Assembly: GCF_004102745.1 (NCBI RefSeq)
Contig: NZ_RLII01000021.1
Span: forward strand, 1 to 64,000
DNA length: 64,000 nt
Source of the DNA: Acetivibrio mesophilus
Lineage (GTDB): Bacteria; Bacillota; Clostridia; Acetivibrionales; Acetivibrionaceae
Reading direction: 5' to 3'
The position numbers and the translations under genes are program-made. The notes below the pieces were generated by a model. It saw only the letters and a program-made list of their open reading frames with translations, was not told the DNA's origin and made no database searches. Shown one piece after another: positions 1-9,765 of this stretch (positions within the stretch are counted from its first letter, which is position 1; each line of letters begins with the position of its first letter).

Positions 1-7
1 ACAATCT

Positions 8-123
8 TCTGGTGGCTATGACGAGAAGGACACACCCGTTCCCATACCGAACACGGTAGTTAAGCTTCTCAGTGCCGATGATACTTGGATGGAGACGTCC
101 CGGGAAAGTAGGTCGCTGCCAGA
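8..123 (+). rRNA. rrf: 5S ribosomal RNA
   Basis: The conserved 5S core (CCCGTTCCCATACCGAACAC) is present. The ends TCTGGTGGC (8-16) and GCTGCCAGA (115-123) pair to close helix I. The length of about 116 nt is normal. It is probably the last gene of an rRNA operon whose 16S and 23S lie left of the window. It sits directly upstream of the S10 operon. Confidence 0.96.
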
Positions 124-131
124 TTTATATC

Positions 132-169
132 AAAGTCCTATGGTTATCCCGTAGGGCTTTGTTGTGTTT
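132..169 (+). terminator. Rho-independent terminator of the rRNA operon
   Basis: The arms AAAGTCCTA (132-140) and TAGGGCTTT (152-160) form a nine-pair stem with one G-U pair, followed by a T-rich tract. It lies just after the 5S gene. Confidence 0.85.
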
Positions 170-170
170 T

Positions 171-214
171 AGCCTCTTGGAATGAAATGAAAGAGGCTAA
201 AGCGAAGGGACTCG
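171..214 (+). repeat. Hairpin repeat element, copy 1
   Basis: AGCCTCTT (171-178) and AAGAGGCT (191-198) form an 8-bp perfect stem around a 12-nt loop, followed by AAAGCGAAGGGACT. Almost the same sequence recurs at 42289-42342, also just after a terminator. In this copy the second hairpin seen at the other site has decayed. Function is unknown. Confidence 0.6.
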
Positions 215-407
215 ATAGGGAAGTTTAAAGTAGTTTATGCTTCACCATATAAAGATGAATAAACTTGCTAGGATTTGGCCATATATATTTTTATCAAGTT
301 TAATTAAGGAAATATTACAAATTGTGGAGGGTAATACTATAAATTTGTTGCATTTGATTTTACAATGAACTTTACAATTTAGAAAGAAAATAAAATTAAA
401 AAAATAC

Positions 408-436
408 TTGAAAAATTACTTATCATGTAGTAAAAT
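408..436 (+). promoter_or_regulatory. Probable sigma-A promoter of the S10 operon
   Basis: A -35 box TTGAAA (408-413), a 17-nt spacer and a -10 box TAAAAT (431-436) are present. They lie about 270 nt upstream of rpsJ, which leaves room for a long structured leader. Confidence 0.6.
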
Positions 437-442
437 ATTGAA

Positions 443-708
443 TGTTGTGGCGAGGCATACGATGAAGTGGGAGATTGCTGCTAAGTAAGATGCAGGTAAC
501 TTTCATGGAGAATGTCCGATTCTAGAAACCGGGCGACAAGTCACTGTACATTTTGCTATGCATATTAGTATGCATATGATTTGGATGAGTACAGCCCAGG
601 CAAATATAAAGTTATATTCCTGGGTTTTAATATAACCTAATAGGAAACACCCGGCATAGTGTACAGAAATCTGCTTGTTGTACGTAACAATAATAAGGAG
701 GATTATGT
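443..708 (+). promoter_or_regulatory. Structured 5' leader of the S10 operon
   Basis: The roughly 265-nt untranslated leader contains several stems. CTGTAC (544-549) pairs with GTACAG (589-594), enclosing the repeated palindrome TATGCATA (557-564 and 569-576). This is followed directly by the terminator-like hairpin at 595-628. Leader-mediated autogenous control of S10 operons is known, and a clostridial S10 leader class has been proposed. Whether this RNA belongs to that class would need a covariance-model scan. Confidence 0.55.
595..628 (+). terminator. Attenuator-like terminator hairpin before rpsJ
   Basis: CCCAGG (595-600) pairs with CCTGGG (619-624) around an AT-rich inner stem, and TTTT follows. 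It lies 80 nt before the rpsJ start and inside the transcript predicted from the 408-436 promoter. It is therefore more likely a regulated attenuator than the end of an upstream gene. Confidence 0.65.
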
Positions 709-1020
709 ATGGCAAACAAACAAAAAATCAGAATCAGGTTGAAAGCATTTGATCATCAAGTTCTTGACCAATCGGCAGAAAAAATAGTTGAAACAGCCAA
801 GAGGACAGGAGCTAAGGTGTCGGGGCCGGTGCCGTTACCTACTGAAAAGGAGATAATAACAATACTTAGAGCTCCGCATAAGTACAAAGATTCTCGTGAG
901 CAGTTTGAAATGAGAACCCACAAGAGACTTATTGATATTCTGCTTCCTACACCAAAGACGGTAGACGCGTTAATGAGATTGGATTTGCCAGCAGGTGTAG
1001 ATATTGAGATAAAATTATAA
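709..1020 (+). CDS. rpsJ: 30S ribosomal protein S10
   Basis: S10 (103 aa, normal length) is a 30S head protein that also serves in transcription antitermination with NusB. The N-terminal [13 protein letters not shown] and the C-terminal [13 protein letters not shown] are family hallmarks. The start follows AGGAGG at good spacing. It is the first gene of the superoperon, 80 nt after a leader hairpin. In many Firmicutes tuf precedes rpsJ; here a 5S rRNA gene does. Confidence 0.99.
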   Translation: MANKQKIRIRLKAFDHQVLDQSAEKIVETAKRTGAKVSGPVPLPTEKEIITILRAPHKYKDSREQFEMRTHKRLIDILLPTPKTVDALMRLDLPAGVDIEIKL

Positions 1021-1110
1021 TAGTATAGCAACTGTATAAAAGGTCATGTTCACATATTATGGATGAAGGCATCGCATGATGTGAACCAATAACCATAGGA
1101 GGGATAATAG

Positions 1111-1749
1111 ATGAAAAAATTTATGCTTGGCAAAAAAGTAGGCATGACACAAATTTTTAATGAAGATGGATTGTTAATTCCTGTTACTGTTATAGAAGCA
1201 GGTCCAATAACGGTTATCCAGAAGAAAAATCCAGAAACAGATGGATATAATTCATTAAAAGTTGGATTTGGCGATGTTAAAGAAAAGAGATTGAATAAAC
1301 CACAAAAGGGATTATTCTCAAAATTGGACATAGCGCCTAAAAAGTACATTAGGGAATTTAGAGTTGATGAGCCTGATAAATATGATGTAAAGCAAGAAAT
1401 TAAAGTTGCAGACATGTTCCAAGATGGTGACAGAATAGATGTAACAGGAATTTCAAAAGGTAAAGGCTTTGCAGGTGTAATTAAAAGATATGGACATGCA
1501 AGAGGTAAGGAAACACATGGTTCCATGTATCATAGAAGAGTAGGTTCTATGGGAGCGAATACAAACCCTGCAAGAGTATTTAAAGGCAAGAAGTTACCGG
1601 GACATATGGGTGTAGATAGAGTAACAGTCCAGAATCTTGATGTTGTAAAGGTAGATGCTGAAAGAAACCTTCTGCTTGTAAAAGGAGCAGTACCGGGAGC
1701 TAAAGGCGGATTGTTGATAATAAAAGATACAGTAAAGTCCCGTAGATAA
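1111..1749 (+). CDS. rplC: 50S ribosomal protein L3
   Basis: L3 (212 aa) is an early-assembly protein near the peptidyl-transferase centre. It opens with [12 protein letters not shown] and carries the typical central stretch [21 protein letters not shown] (about residues 114-134) and the following RRVGSMG loop. TAGGAGGG precedes the ATG. It lies 90 nt after rpsJ. Confidence 0.99.
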   Translation: MKKFMLGKKVGMTQIFNEDGLLIPVTVIEAGPITVIQKKNPETDGYNSLKVGFGDVKEKRLNKPQKGLFSKLDIAPKKYIREFRVDEPDKYDVKQEIKVADMFQDGDRIDVTGISKGKGFAGVIKRYGHARGKETHGSMYHRRVGSMGANTNPARVFKGKKLPGHMGVDRVTVQNLDVVKVDAERNLLLVKGAVPGAKGGLLIIKDTVKSRR

Positions 1750-1773
1750 AAAAGAATGAAAGGAGGATTTAAA

Positions 1774-2397
1774 ATGCCGAAAGTTGATGTATATGATATA
1801 AATGGTAAGGTTGTAGGTGACATAAATTTAAATGATGACATTTTCGGAATTGATATCAATAAAAGCGCTATTCATCAGGTTGTGGTGAATCAGCTGGCAA
1901 ATAAGAGACAAGGTACTCAGTCAACAAAGACAAAAAGTGAAGTGCGCGGAGGAGGCAGAAAGCCTTGGAGACAGAAGGGTACTGGAAGAGCAAGACAAGG
2001 TAGTATTCGTTCTGCACAATGGATAAAAGGTGGAATAGCACTCGGACCAAAGCCAAGAAGCTACAGATATACGCTTCCTAAAAAGGTCAGAAGGCTCGCA
2101 TTGAAGTCGGCGTTATCATCAAAGGTTAATGAAAACGAATTGCTTGTACTTGATAACTTAAGCTTCGATAAAATAAAGACAAAACAGATGGCAGATGTTT
2201 TAAAGAATCTCAAGATTGATCAAACTGCTGTACTGGTTCTGGCTGAGAAGAATGAAAATGTAGAATTATCGGCAAGAAATATTCCAGGTTTGAAGACTTT
2301 GTTTGTTAACACAATGAATGTGTATGACATAATGAAGCACAGCAAATTTATTATAACCAAGGATGCAGTATCAAAAGTTGAGGAGGTGTACGCATAA
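1774..2397 (+). CDS. rplD: 50S ribosomal protein L4
   Basis: L4 (207 aa) lines the peptide exit tunnel. The tunnel-loop signature [19 protein letters not shown] and the start [12 protein letters not shown] are clear. I chose ATG 1774, 7 nt after AAAGGAGG, over the in-frame ATG at 1756, which would place the Shine-Dalgarno inside the gene. Its stop overlaps the rplW start by one base, suggesting translational coupling. In gammaproteobacteria L4 autoregulates the S10 operon through its leader. Confidence 0.98.
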   Translation: MPKVDVYDINGKVVGDINLNDDIFGIDINKSAIHQVVVNQLANKRQGTQSTKTKSEVRGGGRKPWRQKGTGRARQGSIRSAQWIKGGIALGPKPRSYRYTLPKKVRRLALKSALSSKVNENELLVLDNLSFDKIKTKQMADVLKNLKIDQTAVLVLAEKNENVELSARNIPGLKTLFVNTMNVYDIMKHSKFIITKDAVSKVEEVYA

Positions 2398-2750
2398 TGA
2401 GAGCTGCTGAAGATATAATTAAAAGGCCGTATATTACTGAAAAAAGTAATGCTGAGATAGCAAACGGCAAGTACACCTTTATTGTAGATGTAAAAGCAAC
2501 AAAAACTGAGATTAGACACGCAGTTGAAAAGTTGTTTCAGGTAAAGGTTCTTCAAGTAAACACAGTAAAGTATGAAGGAAAACAAAAGAGAATGGGAGTA
2601 CATGAAGGTAACAGACCGGATTGGAAAAAGGCAGTTGTAAAGATTGATACAGATCCAAAACCGGTAACATATTTAACAGACGGTGGTAAAACAACCACTA
2701 CAACCAAGAAGTATAAATCAAGCATTGAAGAATTTGGTGCTGCACAATAA
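2397..2750 (+). CDS. rplW: 50S ribosomal protein L23
   Basis: L23 (117 aa) sits at the exit tunnel and docks trigger factor and SRP. Family features are IIKRPYITEKS at the N terminus and FQVKVLQVNTVKYEGKQKRMG. The C terminus is about 15-20 residues longer than the usual ~95-100 aa and rich in Thr/Lys (GGKTTTTTKKYKSS). The start overlaps the rplD stop. Confidence 0.98.
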   Translation: MRAAEDIIKRPYITEKSNAEIANGKYTFIVDVKATKTEIRHAVEKLFQVKVLQVNTVKYEGKQKRMGVHEGNRPDWKKAVVKIDTDPKPVTYLTDGGKTTTTTKKYKSSIEEFGAAQ

Positions 2751-2793
2751 GAAGATCTTACCAGCAGTAAGATAGATTAAGGAGTGAAAAGAA

Positions 2794-3621
2794 ATGCCAG
2801 TTAAGAAGTATAATCCAACATCTCCTGCAACTAGGTTTATGTCTGTATCTACCTTTGAGGAGATAACTAAGAAAGAACCAGAAAAATCATTATTGGCACC
2901 CCTTAAGAAGACTGGCGGCAGGAACTCATATGGAAGGATCACGGTTCGCCACCATGGAGGGGGAGCAAGACAAAAATATAGAATAATTGACTTTAAGAGA
3001 GACAAGGATGGAATAAAATCAAAGGTTGCGGCTATAGAATATGACCCAAACAGAACTGCTTATATAGCACTTCTCAATTATGTTGACGGTGAAAAGAGAT
3101 ATATACTTGCTCCTGACGGATTGAAAGTTGGAGACATAGTAGAATCGGGCGAAAACGCTGATATTAAGCCGGGAAATGCATTGGCACTGGAGAATATCCC
3201 GGTAGGTACGGAAATCCATAATATTGAGTTGAAGCCGGGCAAAGGTGGGCAATTGGTTAGAGCAGCAGGAAATGTTGCACAGCTGATGGCAAAAGAAGGG
3301 GCATATGCTCAAGTAAGACTTCCTTCCGGTGAGGTAAGAATGGTAAGCATAAAGTGTAAAGCTACCATAGGTCAAGTAGGAAATGTTGAGAATGAGAATG
3401 TCTCAATAGGTAAGGCCGGAAGAAAGAGATGGATGGGAGTAAGGCCTACAGTTCGTGGTGTTGTAATGAATCCGGTTGATCACCCTCATGGTGGTGGTGA
3501 AGGTAAATCACCGATTGGTAGACCAAGTCCTGTAACTCCGTGGGGTAAACCGACATTGGGTTATAAGACAAGAAAGAAGAATAAAGCATCTGATAAGTTT
3601 ATTGTTAAGAGAAGAAAATAA
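2794..3621 (+). CDS. rplB: 50S ribosomal protein L2
   Basis: L2 (275 aa) is a core 23S-binding protein needed for subunit association and peptidyl transfer. It has the opening [14 protein letters not shown], the RNA-binding [15 protein letters not shown] and the C-terminal [15 protein letters not shown] with its conserved histidines. The length is normal. AAGGAGTG precedes the ATG. Confidence 0.99.
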   Translation: MPVKKYNPTSPATRFMSVSTFEEITKKEPEKSLLAPLKKTGGRNSYGRITVRHHGGGARQKYRIIDFKRDKDGIKSKVAAIEYDPNRTAYIALLNYVDGEKRYILAPDGLKVGDIVESGENADIKPGNALALENIPVGTEIHNIELKPGKGGQLVRAAGNVAQLMAKEGAYAQVRLPSGEVRMVSIKCKATIGQVGNVENENVSIGKAGRKRWMGVRPTVRGVVMNPVDHPHGGGEGKSPIGRPSPVTPWGKPTLGYKTRKKNKASDKFIVKRRK

Positions 3622-3678
3622 TTTGTAATTGTTTTGTCAGAGGTTTTTAAGCGGTAAATGAAAGGAGGACACGGACAG

Positions 3679-3963
3679 ATGAGTAGATCAGTAAAAAAGG
3701 GACCATTTGTAGATCCAAAGCTTCTTAAGAGAATAGAAGATATGAACACTAAAAACGAAAAGAAAGTGTTAAAAACATGGTCTAGAGCTTCTACAATATT
3801 TCCACAGATGGTAGGACATACAATTGCAGTACATGATGGAAGAAAGCATGTACCGATTTATATATCGGAAGAAATGGTTGGTCATAAGTTAGGAGAATTT
3901 GCGCCTACAAGGACTTACAAAGGACATGGTTCTCATACTGAAAGATCGTCAGGGTTAAGATAA
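3679..3963 (+). CDS. rpsS: 30S ribosomal protein S19
   Basis: S19 (94 aa) binds the 16S 3' domain with S13. [15 protein letters not shown] and the C-terminal [14 protein letters not shown] are diagnostic. I chose ATG 3679 rather than the upstream in-frame ATG 3658 because AAAGGAGG lies between them, at proper distance from 3679. Confidence 0.98.
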   Translation: MSRSVKKGPFVDPKLLKRIEDMNTKNEKKVLKTWSRASTIFPQMVGHTIAVHDGRKHVPIYISEEMVGHKLGEFAPTRTYKGHGSHTERSSGLR

Positions 3964-3993
3964 AGTTAGGTTAACTGAAAGGAGGAGATCCGC

Positions 3994-4470
3994 TTGGCAC
4001 AGGATGCAAAAGTAAAACAAGATAATCTTGAAGAAAATCAGAAAGCCATAGAAGCTTATAATGCTAAACATAGAAGATCAAAAAAGCCGGCTTTGCTTAC
4101 TAAAAGCGAAAGAAAGAAGCTTGGAATTGGAAAAGACCAGGGCAAAGCTGTTGTAAGATATGCAAGAATATCTTCAAGGAAAGTAAAAATTGTATTGGAT
4201 CTTATAAAAGGTAAGGGCATTGATGAAGCATACGGTATATTGAGATATACTCCAAAAGCTTCGTCAGATATATTGTATAAGTTGCTGAAATCTGCTGAAT
4301 CAAATGCAACAAACAACAATGGACTTGATAGAGACAATCTTTATGTTGCTGAGGCATTTGCAAATCAGGGTCCTACATTGAAAAGAATAATGCCTAGGGC
4401 TAAAGGTAGTGCAGATAGAATTAGGAAAAGAACCAGTCATATTACTTTGGTAGTTAAGGAAAGAAGCTAA
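3994..4470 (+). CDS. rplV: 50S ribosomal protein L22, N-terminally extended
   Basis: L22 lines the exit tunnel. The canonical domain begins near residue 50 ([23 protein letters not shown]) and ends with [21 protein letters not shown]. At 158 aa it is about 45 residues longer than the typical ~110. The extra N terminus is charged and in frame, and it starts at TTG 3994 after an excellent AAAGGAGG. There is no comparable ribosome-binding site at the internal core. The extension therefore looks real. Confidence 0.95.
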   Translation: MAQDAKVKQDNLEENQKAIEAYNAKHRRSKKPALLTKSERKKLGIGKDQGKAVVRYARISSRKVKIVLDLIKGKGIDEAYGILRYTPKASSDILYKLLKSAESNATNNNGLDRDNLYVAEAFANQGPTLKRIMPRAKGSADRIRKRTSHITLVVKERS

Positions 4471-4489
4471 AAGAAAAGGAGGGTGGATA

Positions 4490-5158
4490 ATGGGCCAAAA
4501 AGTTAATCCCCATGGATTAAGAATAGGAATTATTAAAGACTGGGATACAAAATGGTATGCTAGTAACAAGAATTTCAGCGAATTCTTGGTAGAAGATTTC
4601 AAAATAAGAAAGTTCATTAAGAATAAACTTTATACATCAGGTATTTCAAGAATTGAAATAGAAAGAGCTGCAAACAAAGTGAAGATTAATGTTAATGCTT
4701 CAAAACCTGGACTTGTAATAGGTAAGGGTGGAGCTGGTATTGAAGAGTTAAGAAAGCAGCTCGAAAAGATGACTCAAAAAAGTGTATTGATAAATATAAC
4801 AGAGATAAAAGTACCGGAGCTTGATTCTCAGATTGTTGCTGAAAACATTGCTTCTCAGCTTGAGAAGAGAATATCTTTCAGAAGAGCAATGAAACAGGCA
4901 ATGTCAAGAGCTATGAGACTTGGAGCTAAAGGAATAAAGACAGCCGTATCCGGACGTCTCGGTGGTGCTGAAATAGCTAGAACAGAGCATTATCATGAAG
5001 GAACAATTCCTCTCCAGACATTAAGAGCAGATGTTGACTATGGTTTTGCTGAAGCTAATACAACTTATGGAAAACTAGGCGTTAAGGTTTGGATATATAA
5101 AGGAGAAGTTCTTCCAGCTGTTAAGAAGGATAAGAAGCAGGAAGGAGGAGATAAGTAA
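4490..5158 (+). CDS. rpsC: 30S ribosomal protein S3
   Basis: S3 (222 aa) forms part of the mRNA entry tunnel. It shows [14 protein letters not shown], the KH-domain loop [13 protein letters not shown] (about residues 76-88) and the C-terminal domain [29 protein letters not shown] precedes the ATG. The stop overlaps the rplP start by one base (TAATG). Confidence 0.99.
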   Translation: MGQKVNPHGLRIGIIKDWDTKWYASNKNFSEFLVEDFKIRKFIKNKLYTSGISRIEIERAANKVKINVNASKPGLVIGKGGAGIEELRKQLEKMTQKSVLINITEIKVPELDSQIVAENIASQLEKRISFRRAMKQAMSRAMRLGAKGIKTAVSGRLGGAEIARTEHYHEGTIPLQTLRADVDYGFAEANTTYGKLGVKVWIYKGEVLPAVKKDKKQEGGDK

Positions 5159-5595
5159 TGTTAATGCCTAAAAGGGTAAAACGTAGAAAGGTTCAGAGAG
5201 GAAGAATGAAAGGTGTAGCAACCAGAGGAAACAAGGTTGTTCATGGCGATTTCGGACTTCAGGCTCTTGAGCCAGCATGGATAACAAGTAATCAAATAGA
5301 AGCAGCCAGAATAGCAATGACGCGTTTTATAAAAAGAGGCGGAAAAGTTTGGATAAAAATATTTCCAGACAAGCCTGTAACTGAGAAACCTGCCGAAACT
5401 CGTATGGGAAGCGGTAAAGGTTCTCCTGAGTATTGGGTAGCTGTTGTTAAACCAGGAAGGGTAATGTTTGAAATTGCCGGTGTGTCGGAAGAAGTTGCAA
5501 GGGAAGCTCTAAGGCTTGCTATGCATAAACTTCCCATTAAGTGTAAATTTGTAACACGTGAAGATGAAATGGGTGGTGAAGCAAATGAAAGCTAA
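5158..5595 (+). CDS. rplP: 50S ribosomal protein L16
   Basis: L16 (145 aa) organises the tRNA-binding sites of the large subunit. [19 protein letters not shown] and [23 protein letters not shown] are diagnostic. The ATG at 5158 overlaps the rpsC stop; a second ATG two codons on (5164) is possible. The 3' end overlaps rpmC by 11 nt. Confidence 0.98.
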   Translation: MLMPKRVKRRKVQRGRMKGVATRGNKVVHGDFGLQALEPAWITSNQIEAARIAMTRFIKRGGKVWIKIFPDKPVTEKPAETRMGSGKGSPEYWVAVVKPGRVMFEIAGVSEEVAREALRLAMHKLPIKCKFVTREDEMGGEANES

Positions 5596-5788
5596 AGATA
5601 TAAGAAATAAATCGCAAGAGGAATTGCAAAAGGAACTCGTAGAGTTGAAGTCAGAGCTTTTTAAGCTTAGGTTTCAGCACGCTACCAATCAACTTGAAAA
5701 TCCTATGAAGTTAAAGGATGTTAAGAGATCCATTGCTCGTATAAAGACTATATTAAAGGAAAGAGAACTTAAGGGTATACAGGTTTGA
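5585..5788 (+). CDS. rpmC: 50S ribosomal protein L29
   Basis: L29 (67 aa) borders the tunnel exit beside L23. It begins [18 protein letters not shown] and contains the conserved [15 protein letters not shown] took ATG 5585, the canonical N terminus, though only a weak GGTGG precedes it. It overlaps the end of rplP, so translation is probably coupled. Confidence 0.97.
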   Translation: MKAKDIRNKSQEELQKELVELKSELFKLRFQHATNQLENPMKLKDVKRSIARIKTILKERELKGIQV

Positions 5789-5814
5789 TATACCTTGAAA
5801 GGAGGTAGTTTTAG

Positions 5815-6072
5815 TTGGCTGACAGAGGATTGAGAAAAGTCAAAGTTGGTAAGGTTACCAGCGATAAGATGGATAAAACGATAGTTGTGTCTATAGAAAG
5901 CTCTGAAAAACACCCGCTTTATAAGAAGTTTGTTAAAAGAACTTATAAATTAAAGGCTCATGATGAAAATAATGAGTGCAAAATCGGTGATAAAGTCAAG
6001 GTTATGGAAACACGCCCACTTAGCAGGGATAAAAGGTGGAGACTCGTTGAGATTATTGAAAGAGCCCGTTAA
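5815..6072 (+). CDS. rpsQ: 30S ribosomal protein S17
   Basis: S17 (85 aa) is a primary 16S-binding OB-fold protein. [18 protein letters not shown] and [23 protein letters not shown] are diagnostic. The start is TTG 5815 after AAAGGAGG. Several genes of this operon use TTG or GTG starts with very strong Shine-Dalgarno sequences. Confidence 0.98.
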   Translation: MADRGLRKVKVGKVTSDKMDKTIVVSIESSEKHPLYKKFVKRTYKLKAHDENNECKIGDKVKVMETRPLSRDKRWRLVEIIERAR

Positions 6073-6096
6073 TGTTAGCTGAAAGGAGGTTCTATT

Positions 6097-6465
6097 ATGA
6101 TTCAGGTACAAACAACACTTAAGGTTGCCGACAATACCGGTGCAAAAAGACTTATGTGCATAAAGGTTCTTGGTGGATCTAAAAGAAAGTATGCAAACAT
6201 TGGTGACGTTATAGTAGCTTCTGTTAAAGATGCAACACCCGGTGGCGTTGTTAAAAAAGGTGATGTTGTGAAATGTGTAATTGTCCGCTCTAAAAGAGGA
6301 GTTAGAAGAGCAGACGGTTCGTATATAAAGTTTGATGAAAATGCGGCAGTTTTGATCAAAGAGGATAAAAACCCAAGAGGAACTCGTATATTTGGGCCTG
6401 TTGCAAGAGAATTAAGGGATAAGGAATATATGAAGATATTGTCCCTCGCACCAGAAGTTTTATAA
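6097..6465 (+). CDS. rplN: 50S ribosomal protein L14
   Basis: L14 (122 aa) lies at the subunit interface. [17 protein letters not shown] at the start and the [23 protein letters not shown] block are diagnostic. The length is exactly typical. AAAGGAGG precedes the ATG. Confidence 0.99.
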   Translation: MIQVQTTLKVADNTGAKRLMCIKVLGGSKRKYANIGDVIVASVKDATPGGVVKKGDVVKCVIVRSKRGVRRADGSYIKFDENAAVLIKEDKNPRGTRIFGPVARELRDKEYMKILSLAPEVL

Positions 6466-6483
6466 GGGAGGAGGCGGCTTAAA

Positions 6484-6828
6484 TTGAATAACAAGGTTCA
6501 TGTAAAAAAAGGAGATACTGTTGTACTTCTAACCGGAAAAAAGGAAGGAAAAAAGGGTAAAGTTTTAGATGTTAATCCTAAGGACGGAACTGTTATCGTT
6601 GAAGGAATGAATATTGTAAAGAAGCATAAAAAAGCAAGGTCACAATATCAACAAAGCGGCATAATCCAACAGGAAGCGCCCATACATGCTTCAAATGTTA
6701 TGCTTGTTTGCCCGAAATGCGGAAAGCCAACAAAGGTTAGAAGACGAATTCTTGAAAATGGAGAAAAAGATAGAGAGTGCAAGAAATGTAACGCTACAAT
6801 AGATGTAATAAAGGAAGCTAAAAAGTAA
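6484..6828 (+). CDS. rplX: 50S ribosomal protein L24
   Basis: L24 (114 aa) is an assembly initiator with an N-terminal KOW motif ([25 protein letters not shown]). A CPKCGK...CKKC pair of CxxC motifs in the C-terminal half suggests bound zinc. The start is TTG 6484 after GGGAGGAGG. Confidence 0.98.
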   Translation: MNNKVHVKKGDTVVLLTGKKEGKKGKVLDVNPKDGTVIVEGMNIVKKHKKARSQYQQSGIIQQEAPIHASNVMLVCPKCGKPTKVRRRILENGEKDRECKKCNATIDVIKEAKK

Positions 6829-6860
6829 TTGTGGCTCTCTAAGAAAGGAGGTAAATGTTG

Positions 6861-7403
6861 ATGCCAAGATTAAAAGACAAATATAAAAATGAAGTTGTGC
6901 CAGCTTTACAGGCTAAATTTAAATATAAAAGTCCAATGCAAGTACCAAAGCTCGAGAAGATTGTCTTGAACATGGGTGTTGGTGATGTAAAGGAAAATGC
7001 CAAGGCTATGGATGCGGCAGTTAATGATATGGCACTGATAAGCGGACAAAAGCCCGTTGTAACAAAAGCCAAAAAATCTGTTGCTGCTTTTAAGCTAAGG
7101 CAAGGAATGAATATCGGTTGTAAAGTAACATTAAGAGGGGATAAGATGTACGAGTTTGCTGATAAACTCATAAACATTTCCCTTCCAAGAGTAAGAGACT
7201 TTAGAGGTGTACCTGTAAACTCTTTTGACGGAAGAGGAAATTATTCGATGGGTGTAAAGGAACAGCTTATATTCCCTGAAATTGATTATGATAAGATCGA
7301 TAAGATAAGAGGGATGGATATAACATTTGTCACAACGGCAAATACCGATGAAGAGGCTAAAGAACTCCTCAAATTAATGGGAATGCCGTTTAGCCAAAGC
7401 TAA
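6861..7403 (+). CDS. rplE: 50S ribosomal protein L5
   Basis: L5 (180 aa) contacts 5S rRNA and the P-site t[36 protein letters not shown] and the end [15 protein letters not shown] are typical. An ATG at 6855 is also in frame, but AAAGGAGG (6844-6851) is only 3 nt away from it and 9 nt from ATG 6861, so I prefer 6861. Confidence 0.98.
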   Translation: MPRLKDKYKNEVVPALQAKFKYKSPMQVPKLEKIVLNMGVGDVKENAKAMDAAVNDMALISGQKPVVTKAKKSVAAFKLRQGMNIGCKVTLRGDKMYEFADKLINISLPRVRDFRGVPVNSFDGRGNYSMGVKEQLIFPEIDYDKIDKIRGMDITFVTTANTDEEAKELLKLMGMPFSQS

Positions 7404-7419
7404 AAGGAGGGATTTTTGC

Positions 7420-7605
7420 GTGGCAAAAAAAGCTATGATTCTAAAACAGCAGAGAACACCTAAGTATAAGACAAGAGCATACAACAGATGTAAACTTTGT
7501 GGAAGGCCACATTCCTATATGAGAAAGTTCGGAATTTGTCGTTTATGCTTCAGAGAATTGGCTTATAAGGGTCAAATACCCGGTGTTCGTAAAGCAAGTT
7601 GGTAG
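7420..7605 (+). CDS. rpsN: 30S ribosomal protein S14, zinc type
   Basis: S14 (61 aa) belongs to the short zinc-binding class. The four ligands are in [20 protein letters not shown] (two CxxC pairs), followed by [18 protein letters not shown]. The start is GTG 7420 after AAAGGAGG, 16 nt after rplE. Confidence 0.98.
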   Translation: MAKKAMILKQQRTPKYKTRAYNRCKLCGRPHSYMRKFGICRLCFRELAYKGQIPGVRKASW

Positions 7606-7631
7606 GTATCTTGTGAAAGGAGGTTAAACAT

Positions 7632-8030
7632 ATGCAGGTAACGGACGTAATCGCAGATATGTTGACCAGAATAAGAAATGCTAGTTCTGCAAAACATGAA
7701 ACTGTTGATATACCAGCTTCCAACATCAAAAGATCAATAGCAAACATATTGTTGGAAGAAGGTTATATAAAGGGCATAGAGGAAGTAAATGACGGTAAGC
7801 AGGGTGTAATAAGAATAAAATTAAAATATACAAACAACAAGCAAAACGTTATTTCAGGCTTAAAGAGAATCAGCAAACCGGGACTTAGGGTATATGCTGG
7901 AAAGAGTGAAATACCTAAAGTGCTTGGAGGCCTTGGAATTGCAATAATTTCTACGTCAAAGGGAATCATGACAGATAAGAAGGCAAGAGCGGAAGGCGTT
8001 GGCGGAGAAGTTATAGCGTTTGTATGGTAA
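7632..8030 (+). CDS. rpsH: 30S ribosomal protein S8
   Basis: S8 (132 aa) binds the central domain of 16S r[16 protein letters not shown] near the start, and [28 protein letters not shown] at the end (broken only for length), identify it. AAAGGAGG precedes the ATG. Confidence 0.99.
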   Translation: MQVTDVIADMLTRIRNASSAKHETVDIPASNIKRSIANILLEEGYIKGIEEVNDGKQGVIRIKLKYTNNKQNVISGLKRISKPGLRVYAGKSEIPKVLGGLGIAIISTSKGIMTDKKARAEGVGGEVIAFVW

Positions 8031-8103
8031 AGTAAAAAGTTTCTGAAAAGAGTTTAGGGAAAAGTAACTTAAACTCTCAATGTTAAGGACTGGAGGTGCC
8101 ACA

Positions 8104-8655
8104 ATGTCAAGAATAGGAAGATTGCCGATAGCAGTTCCAAAGGGTGTTGATGTTAAGTTAGGAGATAACAATACTTTGACTGTTAAAGGACAAAAAGGAA
8201 CTTTGTCAAAACAGTTCCACAAAGACATGATTATTAAGGTTGAAGGCAGTAACGTTTTAGTTCAAAGGCCTTCTGATGAAAAAATGCACAAAGCTTTGCA
8301 TGGTCTAACCAGAACTCTTATAAACAACATGGTTGTTGGAGTTACTGAGGGATATGAAAAAGCTTTAGAAATAAATGGTGTGGGATACAGAGCACAGAAA
8401 CAGGGAAAAAAGCTGGTGCTGACTCTTGGATATTCCCATCCCGTTGAGATGGAAGAGCCTCAGGGTATAACCGTGGAAGTGCCTGCTCCTAACAAAATAG
8501 TTGTCAAAGGTATCGATAAGCAGGCTGTTGGTGAATTCGCTGCAAAGATTAGAAGCAAGAGAGAGCCTGAGGTTTATAAAGGAAAAGGTATTAAGTATGA
8601 GAATGAAATTATAAGACGCAAAGAAGGTAAAACAGGCGGCAAAGGTAAGAAATAG
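8104..8655 (+). CDS. rplF: 50S ribosomal protein L6
   Basis: L6 (183 aa) sits near the factor-binding site. [40 protein letters not shown] and the C-terminal [19 protein letters not shown] are diagnostic. I chose ATG 8104 (after GGAGGTG) over an in-frame ATG at 8080, which lacks homology to the family N terminus. Confidence 0.98.
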   Translation: MSRIGRLPIAVPKGVDVKLGDNNTLTVKGQKGTLSKQFHKDMIIKVEGSNVLVQRPSDEKMHKALHGLTRTLINNMVVGVTEGYEKALEINGVGYRAQKQGKKLVLTLGYSHPVEMEEPQGITVEVPAPNKIVVKGIDKQAVGEFAAKIRSKREPEVYKGKGIKYENEIIRRKEGKTGGKGKK

Positions 8656-8670
8656 GAGGGAGTGAAATAA

Positions 8671-9039
8671 ATGATAAAAAAACCCGGATCAAATGTTGCC
8701 AGAGTTAGAAAGCATGCGAGAGTAAGGAAAAAGGTTGTCGGTACAGCAGAACGTCCACGCTTGAATGTATACAGAAGCTTAACAAATATCTATGCTCAGG
8801 TGATTGATGATACAGCTGGAAAAACTCTTGTTTCTGCTTCGTCGCTTGACAAGGACATAAAAAGCAAGTTAGGCTATTGCGGAAACAAGGAAGCTGCCAG
8901 AGAAGTTGGCAAGCTTGTTGCTAAAAAAGCCTTGGCCAGCGGTATAAAGAGTGTTGTATTCGACAGAGGTGGATATATATATCACGGACGAATCCAGGAA
9001 CTTGCTGAAGGTGCAAGGGAAGCAGGTTTAGAGTTTTAA
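8671..9039 (+). CDS. rplR: 50S ribosomal protein L18
   Basis: L18 (122 aa) binds 5S r[40 protein letters not shown] and the end [26 protein letters not shown] (given in part) are diagnostic. AGGAGGG precedes the ATG, close behind rplF. Confidence 0.98.
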   Translation: MIKKPGSNVARVRKHARVRKKVVGTAERPRLNVYRSLTNIYAQVIDDTAGKTLVSASSLDKDIKSKLGYCGNKEAAREVGKLVAKKALASGIKSVVFDRGGYIYHGRIQELAEGAREAGLEF

Positions 9040-9058
9040 TAGAAGGAGGGAGAAAAAT

Positions 9059-9559
9059 TTGCAACGTATAGATGCCAGTGTTTTGGATCTTAAAGAGAAA
9101 GTAGTAAATATCGGGCGTGTAACCAAGGTTGTTAAAGGTGGTAGAAATTTCCGTTTCAGTGCCCTTGTTGTTGTAGGAGACGAAAATGGCCATGTTGGCA
9201 GCGGTATGGGTAAGGCTGCAGAAATACCTGATGCAATAAGAAAAGGTATAGAAGACGCCAAAAAGAATCTTATAAAGGTTCCATTAGTTGATACTACAAT
9301 TCCTCATGAGGTTATTGGGGAATTTGGAGCAGGAAAGGTACTTCTTAAACCGGCTGGAGCCGGTACTGGAGTTATAGCTGGAGGTCCGGTTAGAGCGGTT
9401 CTGGAATTAGCAGGTATTAAAGATATCAGGACTAAGTCCTTAGGGACAAATAACCCTATAAATATGGTTAACGCAACTATTGAAGGTCTCTCTCAGCTAA
9501 AGACTGTAGAAGAAGTGGCTAAGCTTCGTAATAAAACTGTTGAAGAAGTATTAGGTTAG
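9059..9559 (+). CDS. rpsE: 30S ribosomal protein S5
   Basis: S5 (166 aa) contributes to decoding fidelity. The N-terminal domain has [22 protein letters not shown] and the C-terminal part has [19 protein letters not shown] and [16 protein letters not shown]. The start is TTG 9059 after GAAGGAGGG. Confidence 0.98.
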   Translation: MQRIDASVLDLKEKVVNIGRVTKVVKGGRNFRFSALVVVGDENGHVGSGMGKAAEIPDAIRKGIEDAKKNLIKVPLVDTTIPHEVIGEFGAGKVLLKPAGAGTGVIAGGPVRAVLELAGIKDIRTKSLGTNNPINMVNATIEGLSQLKTVEEVAKLRNKTVEEVLG

Positions 9560-9571
9560 GAGGGAACTCTA

Positions 9572-9751
9572 GTGGCAAAGCTAAAAATAACTTTGGTTAA
9601 GAGTACCAATAAATTAAAAGAGGCACAGGCGGCAACGGTTAAAGCCTTAGGTTTAAGGAAAATCGGCGCCTGTGTTGAACAGCAGGATAACCCTCAGATT
9701 AGAGGTATGATTAAGAAAGTTGAACATGTTTTATCAGTAGAAGAAATATAA
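9572..9751 (+). CDS. rpmD: 50S ribosomal protein L30
   Basis: A 59-codon gene lies between rpsE and rplO. It starts at GTG 9572 after AGGAGGG and reads [13 protein letters not shown], then [30 protein letters not shown]. The KALGLRK and [11 protein letters not shown] motifs and the position between S5 and L15 identify L30. Confidence 0.97.
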   Translation: MAKLKITLVKSTNKLKEAQAATVKALGLRKIGACVEQQDNPQIRGMIKKVEHVLSVEEI

Positions 9752-9765
9752 AGGAGGTGTAATCC

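Noticed and set aside
430-708. tRNA gene in the 5S-rpsJ gap
   Set aside because: No cloverleaf or TTC-loop pattern could be made; the stems fit a leader RNA instead.
1050-1526. Long minus-strand open frame opposite rplC
   Set aside because: It is a shadow of the L3 gene, with no ribosome-binding site or family motif.
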